A stretch of 64,000 bases of DNA from Astropecten irregularis. Its lineage: Eukaryota > Echinodermata > Asteroidea > Paxillosida > Astropectinidae. The position numbers were made by a program, and so were the translations under genes. Shown in pieces: positions 9,047 to 20,400 of the stretch. How positions within the stretch are numbered: position 1 is the first letter of the stretch; the number at the start of each line of letters is the position of its first letter. The stretch covers positions 21,845,873 through 21,909,872 of the forward strand of contig OZ020248.1 in NCBI GenBank assembly GCA_963971285.1, given 5' to 3'. A model generated the notes under the pieces. It made no database searches. It saw only the letters and a program-made list of their open reading frames with translations, and was not told where the DNA came from.

Positions 9047-12000
9047 AGATGCCACAAGCAGGAAAAGGGACTTGTCCACTCCAAGGATGCCGCGTCAAAC
9101 CAAAAGACGACTTTTGACCGGTACACCAATGCAAGCATCATCGGGTAAGCATCATGAAGTTGAAAATCTAGAAATTTCCCCAGTGCATGTCAGGCCAGAT
9201 CCATCACAGCCCACTACATCCTCTCTACCACGTATGTCACATCAGTCCACTACATCCTGTCAACCGGGTACGTCACATCAGCCCACTACATCCTCTCAAC
9301 CGGGTATGTCACATCAGCCTACTACATCCTCTCCACCGGGTATGTCACATCAGTCCACTACATCCTGTCAACCGGGTACGTCACATCAGCCCACTACATC
9401 CTCTCAACCGGGTACGTCACATCAGCCTACTACATCCTCTCCACCGGGTACGTCACATCAGTCCACTACATCCTGTCAACCGGGTACGTCACATCAGCCC
9501 ACTACATCCTCTCAACCGGGTACGTCACATCAGCCTACTACATCCTCTCAACCGGGTATGTCACAGCCAAGGTCATCAGCTCAGTCCAGTATAACTCGGA
9601 GACCACTGCGAAGAAAGCTTCGTGGGATGAATACATCTCGCCAAGAACATCCGATACAAATCGCTGCCACGACCAAGCCTAAGGTAAGCATAAAAAACAA
9701 GCGTTACGGTATTGACTTGAAATGAGCATTTCCGAAAATATTGAAAATGACAATTATTTAAAAATTGAAAATCTTTATCATTATGCAACCCCACATTATA
9801 TAGGGGATTCATCGCTTAAATGTTGATTGTCAAGTAAAGGGTTAATACATATTTTCATATTTCTCCACAGAGCTTTAAACAAAACGCGGTGAATAGATTG
9901 CATGAGAGCAATTATTCAGGTGTAGTCCGCACCCTCATGAAAAACAGTGACAGAGCCAAGGCACAAATCTTGCAGGTAGTAGGAAAGATGGCAAGGGCTG
10001 AAATGTCTCGGTTTCTGCAAAAGAGAGAAATGACTGTGACTGCTCGAGTGAACAGGGTTTCGGCAGAGAATTTCAGCTGGCATGACGCAATGCAGGAATT
10101 TAGAGTGAACCTTCCCATCCTGCATCTGATTCTCTGTCACACCTTGACAAAACAGAAGGACACACATCGAGTCCAAATGTGAGTGTGATTTTTGTTTATT
10201 TATTTTTTGGGTGCAGATTCGTTTTCCTAATAAACACCTGCGAAAATTTCAGCCCAATCGGCCTTATGAGTCACGGGAAAACGTCGAAAACCGGACTCAA
10301 TTTTTCATATCAAACAAAGAATGGTTCAGTGATCTTACCCCGAGATTAAAACTGTTTGCGGTCTTTGCTTTACCAATTTCTGGATAAATACACCATTTCA
10401 GGCGGAAATATTTTCGCCATATGGGTTTCTACCAGCACCGTCTTCATACCCTGAAAGTTATACGTAAAACTATGAACATTTCTGTTTGTGTATGTTTCCA
10501 ATACTATTCTGTATAACATTAAAGATTCGTCCGTTCACTTGTTTATTTCTTCTTTCATCATGTAATAGAGACGGCAAGAGCATTGGGCTTCTTGTTCCTG
10601 GACTTGGCGTCGTCCTAGCAATGGTCTCAAAGATGCGATCTTCCCAGTTTCGGCTCATCCCAGCCCTTATTGGCATGTCGTTCTACAAATATGGATGTAG
10701 TTCAACGGTAATAATAAATGTGTCTTATAATGTGTGTGCCGGATTCTTCAACTGCTCTTACGATTATTATCACAAATGCTATTCAATTCATTACTTATCC
10801 CAACGAAAATATTTATATTACAGCTTTTGGATTCATTCCAAAAAACTGGACTTTGCCACAATTTAAAGACAGTACGCAGCATCATCGACCGTTACGGACT
10901 GAGGTTGGACCAGGATATTCTTTCTGCAAAATCTGCTATAGAGGTATGGAAATGTTTAGAAAAACAAGTCACAAGTTTTAATGACCGTGTAATTTAATGT
11001 TAATTAATAGTATTGCATGCAGAATGTAACCAAAGCATATAATGAACATTCATGCGCATGGATTTTTTCCCATCAGGCAACAATTCAAAATGATCCAGGT
11101 AAACTAACGAGGCTTCCTCCCGAAGAGACCATCGACCATTCAATGGCAGACCCTGTAGACCTTGAGGCAGACCCATCACTGATGGACGACTCTACTGGTA
11201 CACCGGTTCAAGGTACAGAATTAATGACATTGAAATTTACAGTGGCAGTGAGCTGAAAAGTAAGCAATGAATTAAACTTTTCTGTATTCATTATTTAAAA
11301 CAAACATTTCTGTTTTTGAATATAGATGCAGATGATGTAGACCGGCCACCGGGGTATTCCATTACCTGGGATAATGTTCAGATTTCCACAGAGTGCCGAT
11401 ATCAGAAATCAGACGCGGGGAATAAGATGTTCATGTGGGCACTGGCGTTCGCAGCCATCAACAGGGTCCCGTGTGAGGATTTTGAAGTTGGACACCGTGG
11501 CCCCCTAAAAGCTGTGGATATTCCACTTGACACCTTCCTGCCCCAAGCAGCTGACTGGCATGACCTCCGCCAACACATGTGTGTCATGGTATCCAGGATA
11601 CTTGTTGGAGGAGCCCTCCCCGCCCTGACCGCCATCAGCACGGATGCGGTCATTGAACACATCCCTCACGAGTTCACAAAGGAATCAAAACAAAAGAGCC
11701 ATATCGTAAGTATCCATATTGTAATATTGATTTCCTGTATTAACTGGAGAATGATAGTGGTATAACTTGATATAAAACAAATACAATTGTAACTTTTCAT
11801 TACAGATAAATTTGGGTGTCGTGAAGGCAGACCCTTCCTCCGTTAAAGGAGTCATAGAGATTATGAGGCAGCTGAGCAGATATGTACCAATTACAGATGA
11901 CGGTCAACCACTTGCTATCTGTTGCAACGGTGACCAGCTCTCCATTGAGCGGATGGCGTCAACTAGACTGGCCATGGGAATAACAGTCAATCCCATAAAT

Positions 12001-12060
12001 CGAATGGTGGGACTAGAGCCTACGGCGCAACAATTTCATCTGCGGATGCTTCAGCTGCAG
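9012..12060 (+). CDS. DUF6589-like protein, seven exons, 3' end missing
   Basis: Seven exons join in a continuous frame of about 670 codons: 9012-9683, 9871-10178, 10569-10707, 10824-10943, 11077-11212 (or from 11023), 11326-11705 and 11806-12060. Every boundary has GT/AG ends and phases match. Exon 1 is basic and holds about ten copies of a 12-residue PTTSSQPGTSHQ repeat. The later exons show features I associate with DUF6589 proteins, a multicopy family of unknown function in marine invertebrates: GYSITWDNVQ in exon 6 and NGDQLSIERM in exon 7. The first in-frame ATG (9012) lies inside the duplicated 8.3-9.05 kb block, so MPRQTKRR at 9087 is a more natural start. Exon 7 ends at a GT donor, after which G- and A-rich repeat DNA begins and no further exon is seen, so the C-terminus is lost or distant. 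Confidence 0.7.
9202..9561 (+). repeat. 36-bp coding minisatellite with 108-bp higher-order unit
   Basis: About ten 36-bp units encode variants of PTTSSQPGTSHQ. The variants follow a repeating order (CQPG, SQPG, SPPG; CQPG, SQPG, SPPG; CQPG, SQPG, SQPG), which implies amplification of a 108-bp triplet. Array length stays a multiple of 3, so the reading frame is preserved; a second plus-strand frame also stays open through it (9187-9594). Confidence 0.92.
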
Positions 12061-12106
12061 GTACGACCATGCATGTTATGTCATAATACCAGCGACGTAG
12101 CTAGGA

Positions 12107-12300
12107 TTTTTTCAGCAGGGGGGGGACTTGGAATTTTGTGGGGGGGGCACCCGGAATTTTTTCAAAACTGGAGATTTGCAAAATATGAGAAATGCGGGGG
12201 GGGGGGGGGGGGGGGGCGGATCCAGTGGTCGTGGGGCAACCTTTTCTTCAAGCAAAAAAAAAAAAAACATAAAAAAATAAAATAAAAGGGAAACAGAAAG
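12107..12300. repeat. G-rich and A-rich low-complexity repeat
   Basis: Several runs of 7 to about 20 G residues are followed by poly-A. The stretch begins with GACGTAGCTAGGATTTTTTC, which resembles a dispersed repeat end seen in many invertebrate genomes. It truncates the DUF6589-like gene about 50 bp after exon 7. The long G runs could form G-quadruplexes and are prone to assembly error. Confidence 0.6.
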
Positions 12301-12551
12301 ACTCCAAAGGAGCTGAAAAAGAGGGGGAAGACAACATTACCTAGCTTTGATCGCCCCGAAACGCATCCGTCGCTATTGAATTGGCGTATTTTATTTCCAC
12401 GCTCCTTGCGAAATCGCGGATAAGCGCGAAAGCCTTGCGGCCGGGGTCCAGGGCCCTGGAAGCGGGCCCTGGAAGCTCAGGGGCTCTAGATATTTTTTGT
12501 CTTGGTCACCTTTATCAGGTGTGTCTGATTTCAGGACTTCAGGACTGAATT

Positions 12552-12976
12552 TCATACCTTGTCCTCTTCAGTACACCAGGTTTCCAAGTAAATTCTCACT
12601 TGATGTGTTTTAATCTCTCTGAAGAAATCATCCAGAGTACATTTCCCTGACGGATAGAAAGACTTTATATTCTCCTCACTAAAGGTTGTGACCGCTGCTT
12701 TGAGATTTGCCAGTTGCAACTTCTTGGCTTGGTTTCTCCCTTTAGGAAAAAATTCTGCACAAAAGTGTTGATGAAGTGTGACAGGGGAAGTATCAAGATG
12801 GAACTTATTGATACCCCCTCCCCTGCTTGCAACAACTTGTCTGGCCATTCTGTCATTTTTTGTTCCACGGTGCTTCCAACCACAGTATACGTGTACTCGC
12901 GTAGAGTTTTACTCTCTGTCTTACTGGGATGAGGTTTAGATTTTGTCTTGCTGAGCATTTCCTTCAATTTCTGCAC
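12552..12976 (-). CDS. Unrecognised minus-strand frames with a frame shift between them
   Basis: An upstream frame (from 12976) with a Lys/Ser-rich start and EYTYTVVGSTVEQKMTEW passes, after a frame change near 12820, into one containing TLHQHFCAEFFPKGRNQAKK and CTLDDFFREIKTHQ. The composition is protein-like and the two overlap in phase-shifted fashion, so this is probably a decayed coding region. I do not recognise the family. Confidence 0.35.
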
Positions 12977-13244
12977 TGCTGGAAGTAATCAGGTATTTTC
13001 TGTTAAACATACACAAAATGTTCACTTATTGAAACACACTCAGCTGTAAAGAAATAAATATGTGCAAAAGTCAATTTTGTAACACTATTTTGATACACCT
13101 TACAAACAAGAACATGCCCAACAGTTGCCCTATGTCTATGCCATAGGGCATGATTGATTTTCAACAAAAGGAATTTTTAACAAGCAACATATGGCACATG
13201 TTTGGAAAGCACCCTTTCAAAGGTTTGACTCATCATGGTGAATG

Positions 13245-13768
13245 TTATACAGTGGTCCTACTTTTGGTTGAAGTGATAGTATACACTGAATGCCCTAATT
13301 GACCCAGGTTTGTCATGTACAGAGACATTGTACACATGGCAATAAAGGATTGTGCCGTCGCCACATCATACATGTACTGCCATACAGCATGCAGCATCTG
13401 TGTGTTCCACCAACGCTGTTGGATTTCTTGACTGACCTGCGACAGCTTCGCCGAAAGCTGGCAAGACTGTTCATGAGCCACCCTCACAATCTTCTCCTTC
13501 ATGCGTCGTTCTACAAGTCAAAGTGCTCCTGGATGGATTCAGAGGAGTGGCTCGCAACCTGAGACGGCTCTTCAGAGGCTGATTGAAGGGAGCGATGCTC
13601 GTTGGTGAGTCTTCCATCTGGAGTCACTGTGTTGTCCTGGGCCAGCTGTTTGTAAGTCCTTGGCAGTGTTGACGCTCTGACTGGCAGTGGCTGTATGACC
13701 GGAGCTAGTGAGGCCAGTGTAACGTTCAACGACTTGTTGACAGGCGTGGTCGGGCACTTGTTCAGCAC
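13245..13768 (-). CDS. Unrecognised minus-strand frames
   Basis: Two adjacent frames, 13511-13768 (Ser/Thr-rich, low complexity) and 13245-13502 (helical, Gln-rich), lie head to tail in different phases. They could be exons or a shifted gene. No family motif is seen. Confidence 0.3.
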
Positions 13769-14029
13769 TGGGATGCTTGACCGAGATAGTGTTTCCGGGG
13801 GCGTTTCTGTGGATAGTTGCTGTAGGTCTTCGGTGCTCAGGAACTCCTGCGCCGCAAGATGATGTCGGTAGTCACTTGAGAGTTTTCCACAGGCGTGGTG
13901 ATGTGAAAGCTAGTCGTCCCTCCTCTTTGACAGCAATTCTTACGGACAGGTCGTTGCCGAGAAAGCAGTAGTTGAAGTCAGGTGTTCGTCGCTTAGCATA
14001 TGGGAAGACAGCTTGGACTGGGTACACTG

Positions 14030-14125
14030 TTAAAAACAAATTGGGTAACTTTTGGGTAACTTTTTACCCAACGTTGGTACAATAGTCAACATCCACATCT
14101 TTTGGGCAAAAAATGCCCAAACAAT
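14030..14125. repeat. TGGGTAA/TTACCCA inverted motif cluster
   Basis: TTGGGTAACTTTTGGGTAAC is followed by TTTTTACCCAACG and TTTTGGGCAAAAAATGCCCA, giving several short inverted repeats in under 100 bp. It resembles the end of a small non-autonomous element, but no second end or target duplication was found. Confidence 0.3.
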
Positions 14126-14149
14126 TATAATAATTATAAGTCAAATCAT

Positions 14150-14359
14150 TCATAATTTAACTTTATGAACTTTTTTCATATGATTATATATATTTGCGTT
14201 GTCTTTACCACCCCGGCAGCCTAGGGGGCAGGCCTTCCGATTGCTGCTTGGGTTGGGGGAATCGAGGCACAGTTCCTGGACTTTTGTGGACAGGCGTCGC
14301 TGCATCTTGAGAGGCCACAGTGACACAGATTGGATCAGTTTGTAAAATTGATCCTCCAT
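14150..14359 (-). CDS. Small frame with a C2H2-like finger
   Basis: The 69-residue frame ends CPLGCRGGKDNANIYNHMKK followed by VHKVKL. A C-x3-C pair is followed 11-16 residues later by two histidines, which could form a degenerate C2H2 zinc finger. Nothing upstream supports a full gene, and it may be one exon of a transposon gene. Confidence 0.3.
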   Translation of the reverse strand: MEDQFYKLIQSVSLWPLKMQRRLSTKVQELCLDSPNPSSNRKACPLGCRGGKDNANIYNHMKKVHKVKL

Positions 14360-14769
14360 GAGATCATCTTCATCTGATCCTGCAGAGGCAAAAGCAAATG
14401 TTAAATGTAACCACTATTTGTCTAAGTAGATTTGTACACTCTGGTCACCAACTATCAGAGATCGATGAGGATAACACCCTGTAATAGGTGCTGTGATAGA
14501 GAGGTTGACCATTGATAGATTTTCATCCATAGAGTCAATACTGGCATACACATTGTCACTCTCACATTTTACATATTTGGAAAAACAATGGACACAGGTT
14601 GCCCATACAACATGCCCAGAATTAAGAGTTCACATTGAGGCCCAAAATGTTTCCTTTCTTTCTACATGAAAAGCAATTCTACTTGGGTTCGTGGTTTGAT
14701 AATAAACTCTCCTAAGATCTTTTAATCATGAATGCGTGACATTTAAAGAGTGACACTTGAAGTTTTATG

Positions 14770-16188
14770 TCAAAGTTCATATTCTTTCACCATTTTCTCA
14801 GCCTCTTTGTGGATTGTGTCAAGGGGATGTACTGCACATCTGAAAGAGTTAATTTTGTTCCCCTTTAGTTGTTCTATTTGTTTGTCAATTGCGTTGTTTG
14901 TGATGCATCTGTCTGTCATTGTGTTAACTACGTTAACCATAATGTTTGCATCCACATTGTTTGCCAACTCCTTTATGCATTCAGAATAGTCTGTTGCTGT
15001 ACCCCCAGCTGTCTCTTGAATTCCTAATGTATAAGTCTCCTTTTCACTGGCAACCTGCACTTCCACAAGATGGTGTCCATTTTTGGTTGTTCCATCGTAC
15101 TTCAGTGTTAGGTGTTCTTCACCCTGTAACTCCTCTCTTATGTGTTGCCTCGCTATTGCCCGCATTTCGGAGGCCACTCTCTGCTGACTGCTTTTGGAGG
15201 GGAGTGTTCCATCAAATTCCATATCAGTCAACGTAGTTATTACACGGTGGATTGCAGGCCCAACATTGCCCTCTGCAACGCCGAGTTCTTGTAGATACAT
15301 GGAGGTTTCCTTCATCGCTGGATGGATCCGATTTCCCAGAATTCTGGTTTGGATTTTTTCTTTGTTTTCCTCATTTTGCAGAATTATATTCTCGATCTCC
15401 ACAATAACCTCTTTTTGATCGTTCACTCTTTTGATGCTGTCTTTCAGTGTATGTGTTAACACCTGTGTGTCTATATTTGGTTGCTTTGTTTTACTTTTGT
15501 TTGCTTTCTTGGCCCGGCACTTCCTGTTTGAGTTCTGCACTTGCAGGGCTTTAAGTTTATCTTTTGTTGACTGCAAACGTTTACATGATTTACAGTTTGT
15601 GTCCGCCCTTTTATACTTCATAGCCTCAGCTCGTCACCTTGCTATGGATAAGTTCTTTCGATGAATGGTTTGCCTTATGTGCTTAGGTTTGTTGATTTTT
15701 CCCATTGCTGTATATACATGGTTGAGTCTCTGTTTAGCTCCATTTAGGGCATTTGTTAAGTTTGCCTTTTCCTGTTTGAGTTTCTCAACTACAGCATTCA
15801 GTCTTTCAACATTGCATGAGTTTTCTTGTCTGAGTCTTTGAGCTTCTTCATTTTGCAATTCCATTTTGCTTTGCAGTTCTGCATTTTCTGCACCAAGGTC
15901 TCTTGCAACTTTCTCAAAGGGGTCCAATCTGGGATATTTTGGCTCTGGTTTTGCTTGCTCTTCCACAGTTGCTTGGTCCGATGATGCTTGGATTTTGTTC
16001 TGCTGGATGATGTTGATGAGGTGGCTCTTTATTTCTGGAACGGTGAAATCTCGTCCCTTCCAGTGGTCTGTTCCCAACTGAAAGAATTCCCTTTGAGAAG
16101 ATTCTGACCCAAGAATTTTGTGATGAAAAGAACGTTGAAAGTAGATTGGTCTTCTTATCTCATCAGCAGGGACTTCTTGTCCATGCAT
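14770..16188 (-). pseudogene. Transposon-derived coiled-coil gene, two frames
   Basis: The upstream frame (15634-16188, 184 residues) has a short N-terminal block with HHKILGSESSQREFFQLG, then a heptad-rich coiled coil (about residues 95-160). The second (14770-15621, 283 residues) starts with a CKSCKR cluster and coiled coil, then LTLKYDGTTKNGHHLVEVQV, AGGTATDY, TMTDRCITN and NSFRCAVHPLD. The latter blocks are hallmarks of a multicopy transposon-like family in molluscs, amphioxus and cnidarians; the spaced acidic residues (YDGTT and TMTDR) look like an RNase H-type core. The frames are separated by 13 bp and differ in phase, so a frameshift or tiny lost exon separates them. The protein stops early after KMVKEYEL, so the C-terminal third is missing. 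A related fragment lies at 58.05-58.56 kb. Confidence 0.6.
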
Positions 16189-16400
16189 CCTTTACTTTCT
16201 TATCCACAATGTACTGGCAGAGGGCTTCTGTCTGACAAGCATATCTAAATAGGTAAAGTTGCGCTTTCCTACCATATTTGTACTTGGTACACTGGAATAC
16301 TTTGCTTGCGTTTCAGCAGAAGGCTTCAAGTACTTCTCTCCTGGCAGCTGATCTTTACATTGTCATTGAAGAATCAGCAGGATTGCACAACAGATGAATT

Positions 16401-16718
16401 CTAGTGCCTAGTGTGAGGACTCTGTTTGGCTTCGTGTTTCTTTAACATGGTGTCAAATGTACATTCCTTGGGCCTGTCTGTTGTTTGGATATGCTGCAGT
16501 CTACCCTGTTCAGCTTCTATCCCTGCAATACCATACACACTACCCTTTTCAACATCAATGTCTGAATCAGAAAGTGAACTCAAGGCATCTGTTCCATTTA
16601 CATTTGGACTTAAAAGTGAAGACTGCCATAACTGCTGTTTCTGCTTGGCATCACAACAGATTGTGTACACTGTCCTCAAGGTAGTCAACTTTTCTTTACA
16701 GATGCCAAGCCCATGCAA
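16401..16718 (-). pseudogene. Unrecognised exons inside duplication copy A
   Basis: The frame includes a block ending LHGLGICKEKLTTLRTV and an acidic block with SDSDIDVEKGSVYGIAGIEA. The same blocks occur in copy B at 29.85-30.25 kb. The L-x-x-L-G-x-C-K pattern resembles a region upstream of DUF6589 in related genes, but the match is weak. Copy A has lost the following 150-bp coding-like block, so it is the more damaged of the two. Confidence 0.35.
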
Positions 16719-17659
16719 GCAATCTTGTAGTGTCTGGCTACACCCAAAATTTGAAAGTGTTTATTTTCTGGGAATATAGAATTACAGCCAAAAGGAAGCC
16801 AATGTGCATGTCTAAAATCAGATTAGCATCTTCAGTTGAAGAATCTTTTTCTTCCTCAAAAGATCTGCCTAGGTTGAATTGTAGTAGGATGAGGAAGACC
16901 ACCCATAAGTGCATTTACAAGAAGAGGCATGATATGTAATAGAGCGTCCTTGACAAGTTCCCCTCAATCCCAACTCTTTATAAATTGTCAACATTGAAAT
17001 TGTGTGATAGAGGACTGTTATTGTGATATTTGACAACTTCTTTGTGTACTTCTTTCTTGAAGATCTTCAGACAAGCTTCATGGGCATTATCATTTATAAG
17101 AAGTGCCCTAAATGGCTTTGTCGTACTTGCTCTCATCTATTGTAGACTTTGCACTTTCTTTGAATGAAGACTTGCCCTTGTGTGCTTTTTGATGACTTTT
17201 CTGTCTTCTGACCTTTGCTCTGATACAACCTGGGGTTATACATGTAACTCTCTTCTTGGCTGTTTTTTTTTGCTGTGGACATGTATCGGTTTTTGTGAAA
17301 CATGTAGTGAAAGTGGAACTGTTTTCCTACATCCCCAACAAATAAAACTGTTTTGTTGTTTTGAACAACAGCTAGCATATAATATTCAAGCCTAAATATA
17401 AATTATACTACAATGTACATGTAGTATAATGTACTGAACATAATTATGACAAATGGAAATGTACATTCCTTAGTGTTCCAATTATGACTGGTCCTATCAC
17501 TGCAATTTTATTTGGGCCACAAAATATTCAGTTCATTTTTTCCAAGAGATGGTATTTGCATATATCACAGATGCAAGTGAATAAAAGTAGTTTAAAGTTG
17601 TCATTACCCAACCAACAAGATAAACGTTATGTGTTCCGTGCATTGCTAACTTTAATCAG

Positions 17660-18240
17660 TTAACTGCACTGTAAGGCAAGGGTCGTTAACCGTCCATGAA
17701 TGTATTCCAAGCTTGCACGCTTTGCAGGATCTACCTGATATGGCAATTTGCAAACTTCACTGAGGGTTGAAATACTGCAATGACGACGCACTTGTGTCAT
17801 GATGAATCCTAATGAGTAGATATCAGTATGATGTGACATAAGACGTTCATTCTGTACAAGCTCTGGTGCAATCCAACGATATCTCTTCATCCACGTTTCT
17901 TGTTCTTCCTTCCAAAGCTGGCGTTGAGGGCATTTTGATCCTATATTTTGCGCCTTTCTGAAGTCAATAATGACAGGAGTAAAGCCTTCACTGTGTAGAA
18001 TAATGTTGCTTTCATGGAGATCCCCAAGTACTATACCTGATCTATGGATTGCTACTAGACCACATGCAACCTACTGGATGACACCTATCCATGGCACTTG
18101 ATGTGTAGGGGACAGCTAGACCTATGTTTTGACACATCCTTTAGATCACCTGCTACCAGTGGTTAATACTTCTTCTGGGCACTGATCTTCGCAGTCAAAT
18201 AGCTCATAGTCACATTTGGACCATGTTCTTTGGCTAGTAC
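17660..18240 (-). pseudogene. Protein-kinase-like pseudogene, copy A
   Basis: The minus strand encodes a kinase C-lobe in order: VPWIGVIQ, a stop, VACGLVAIHRSGI, GDLHESNI (catalytic loop, usually H-R-D-L-K-x-x-N), PVIIDFRKAQ (the DFG site reads DFR), then RWIAPELVQ (the A-P-E motif), HTDIYSLGFI and a short C-terminus ending CS. A TAG at 18071-18073 interrupts the frame where copy B has glutamine, and the catalytic-loop histidine before GDL is leucine here. The N-lobe (glycine loop, VAIK) is not visible nearby. The HGDLHESN/DFR combination implies an atypical or inactive kinase even before the stop. Confidence 0.7.
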
Positions 18241-18491
18241 ACTAAACAAGGTCATCCCCAAAGAAGGAGTCTATGTTGAGAGTATCAGTTGGGTTTCTTA
18301 CATAGGATTTCATTGTCTCAATTGATATCCCACTAAGATAGTGGATTTGGCTGCCTGCTGATGTGTAGTATTTTGACATCCATTGTCTTGAGAATAACTT
18401 CCCAATAAGCCCCAAAATTTGCATTTCCAGCTTAATTCCAACAGGTGATTAAAATTCAGCATGACCACGATATAAAACCAACTCAAGAAAG

Positions 18492-19208
18492 TTAATTTCT
18501 ACATTCTATTTCTACCTCTGATTTATAGGCAAGTCTGATGAGTTTCTGCCGTTCTTTGATTTCTTTTGCGGCATCTTGTAGTGCGGCTTTAGCACGGTCG
18601 AGGTCAGGATTGTCAAGACTCTGAAGGGTATGTTCAACAAAGGACAATACATTCTCAGTGTGGTTGAATTGTATCTTGTTGCCCCCACATTTGAAGAGAG
18701 GTGCCTCCACCGTACCAAGCCTCTGCTTCTTGCAGGCGTATTTGACCCGGCTGTCCAAAGAGTTAGTTGAAAATATTTAGAATGTTTAGGCTTACCATTT
18801 CATGACATGTGTGCGGGTCCGCCAACAGTTTATCGTTGTTCAGAAACTCCACAATGCTCTGAGAGGGAATGTTCAGTGGGAGTTCTCCCTCGTCTTCTTG
18901 GACACTGCCTTCCTCTTTGGTGCCGGAGATTGCAGCTTCAGCAATGGATGCTGACCCGCATGAGATATAGTGTCTGCATTTAACGATGTTAACTGCCTTT
19001 CAATTGATGACAGTCTGCCCAAAACCGAGTTTTGGAAATTATTAAGTTTGATAATAATCAAGTCCAGCTTGTCAGTTTCTGGCAGTGGATCCTGAAATAT
19101 AGAAATCAAACAGAAGATTAATCTGGACACCCTATCAATATACATGTATAGGCTTTTATTTGTTTTCCCACTCGCGCTCATGGAACAAATTGTAGTGGGT
19201 CTGTGCAC
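18492..19208 (-). pseudogene. Retroelement ORF N-terminal (gag-like) fragment
   Basis: Two exon-like blocks. The upstream one (about 18873-19095) has LDLIIIKLNNFQNSVLGRLS, a predicted coiled coil, and a basic tail APKRKAVSKK. The downstream one (18492-18758) has FKCGGNKIQFNHTENV and then EIKERQKLIRLAYKSE. The E-x-x-K/R-x-R-Q-K-L-I-x-x-A-x-x-S-E pattern is characteristic of the N-terminal ORF of DIRS/Gypsy-like retroelements in cnidarians and amphioxus. No reverse transcriptase of that type follows. The exact superfamily is uncertain. Confidence 0.45.
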
Positions 19209-19253
19209 CTCTCCTCTACCCCTCTTCCTAAAAGGAAATGAACTAAATCATGA

Positions 19254-19739
19254 TTACAAATACATGTCCCTGACAATATTGTCATTTTTCTTAAGGCCTG
19301 TAAGGGCAATGCGTTCAGATTTGGTTATGTTCGATGCCACATTTTTAATTTTTAGTTTTGATAGTTCCTCCCGTGTACCTTCAATGTATGATTCTAAATT
19401 TGTGTTGAAAGTAACACCGGGGTTCCATTTGGATGGCATGCGAAAAGGATGGGGACAACCCTGTTTAGAGCTCCTTGTCATCAAAACGCGTAATCTCATT
19501 TTTCTAAATGGCAGTTTTGAGTGACGGAGAATTGTTGTCTTTTGGGGTTAATTGGGTGTGGGGATAAAATTGAGCTCCCTTCCTAGAGCAATTGTTTCAT
19601 GCAAAGACAAATTGATGTCAGATATATTCTTAACAAAGTGCTGAAATTTCATGGCTCGTTGCTGAAGAACTTCAAATCTCTCGTTTTTCTTTTTTGTTTT
19701 GTATATTTTACCCGAGAGGCTTGACTTCTCCATGGCCAT
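19254..19739 (-). pseudogene. Penelope-like retroelement, N-terminal part
   Basis: The first frame (19548-19739) includes NISDINLSLHETIALGRELN ending FIPTPN; after a stop the same phase region continues (19254-19499) through a PSKWNP block, LESYIEGTREELSKL, and TKSERIALTGLKKNDNIV. This is the conserved region before the reverse transcriptase of Penelope-like elements (N-L-S, F-x-P-T-P, L-x-x-Y-I, L-T-x-x-E-x-x-A-L-x-x-L, then an I-V-I-K-x-A-D-K-G box). Here the K-x-A-D-K-G box is replaced by RDMYL and a stop, so the copy is truncated just before the catalytic domain. No GIY-YIG endonuclease is seen. Confidence 0.65.
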
Positions 19740-20400
19740 TTTTTTTCTTTTGATTTTTCTTGGCTTTGTTGAGTCTTCTCGACATGGCTGTTACTGTAAA
19801 GTCCCTGGTTTTGAAGTTGTGTTTAGCAACAGGGACAATAGAGTACAACACAGTTGGTAAATGTCTAGTGGTTTAAATAGCCAATTTCAAATGAACCTTA
19901 TATGTATATGAGACAATTGCGCATGTCTTTGGTCACTGTCTAAGAACAGATTGTTCAAGTGGCACAAGGTTACATTTGCTCGGCTGATATATATATAAAA
20001 AAGTGCTCAAAAGAGGGGGGGGGGGGTTGGTGAAGAATAGAGTGACTGACGGATGGTGATTAGTCAAAGAACAAACAAAGTCAAACTATAGTGACAGGTT
20101 TATCATTTCAGTAATTCCTAAATTTATGTGTATGCACTGACCTTGTATGGTTGGCTGTAGTGTTCGGGAAATTACTAATATGTAAACCTAAATAGATGAA
20201 AGTATAATTAGTAATGTGAAGATAAAAGAAAGGCCTCAAAATCATATGTGTTTTAATTGACAAACCAATAGGCCCGTAACAAAATAAACAAAAACAAACA
20301 TGCCTAGAATATATTTTAAACAGACACGAAAAGAATCTCTTTTTTGATGTTGTGGTGGCTCTGAAAAAAGCCGTTGGTTTATGAAGGCCTCTGGTAGTCA

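Larger units (their letters stand above)
16233..18319. repeat. Segmental duplication, copy A
   Basis: Same order and orientation as 29473-31865. The shared part starts TGACAAGCATATCTAAATAG and ends at GTCTC, after which the copies are unrelated. Copy A is about 300 bp shorter: it lacks roughly 150 bp present at 29650-29797 in copy B, about 36 bp near 30235, and a segment near 30780. Single-base differences are scattered throughout. It contains the kinase-like pseudogene and coding-like exons around 16.4-16.7 kb. Confidence 0.92.

Noticed and set aside
9187..9594. 135-codon frame of HISPLHP-type repeats
   Set aside because: It is the second frame of the 36-bp minisatellite. The other frame continues into spliced exons with known motifs.
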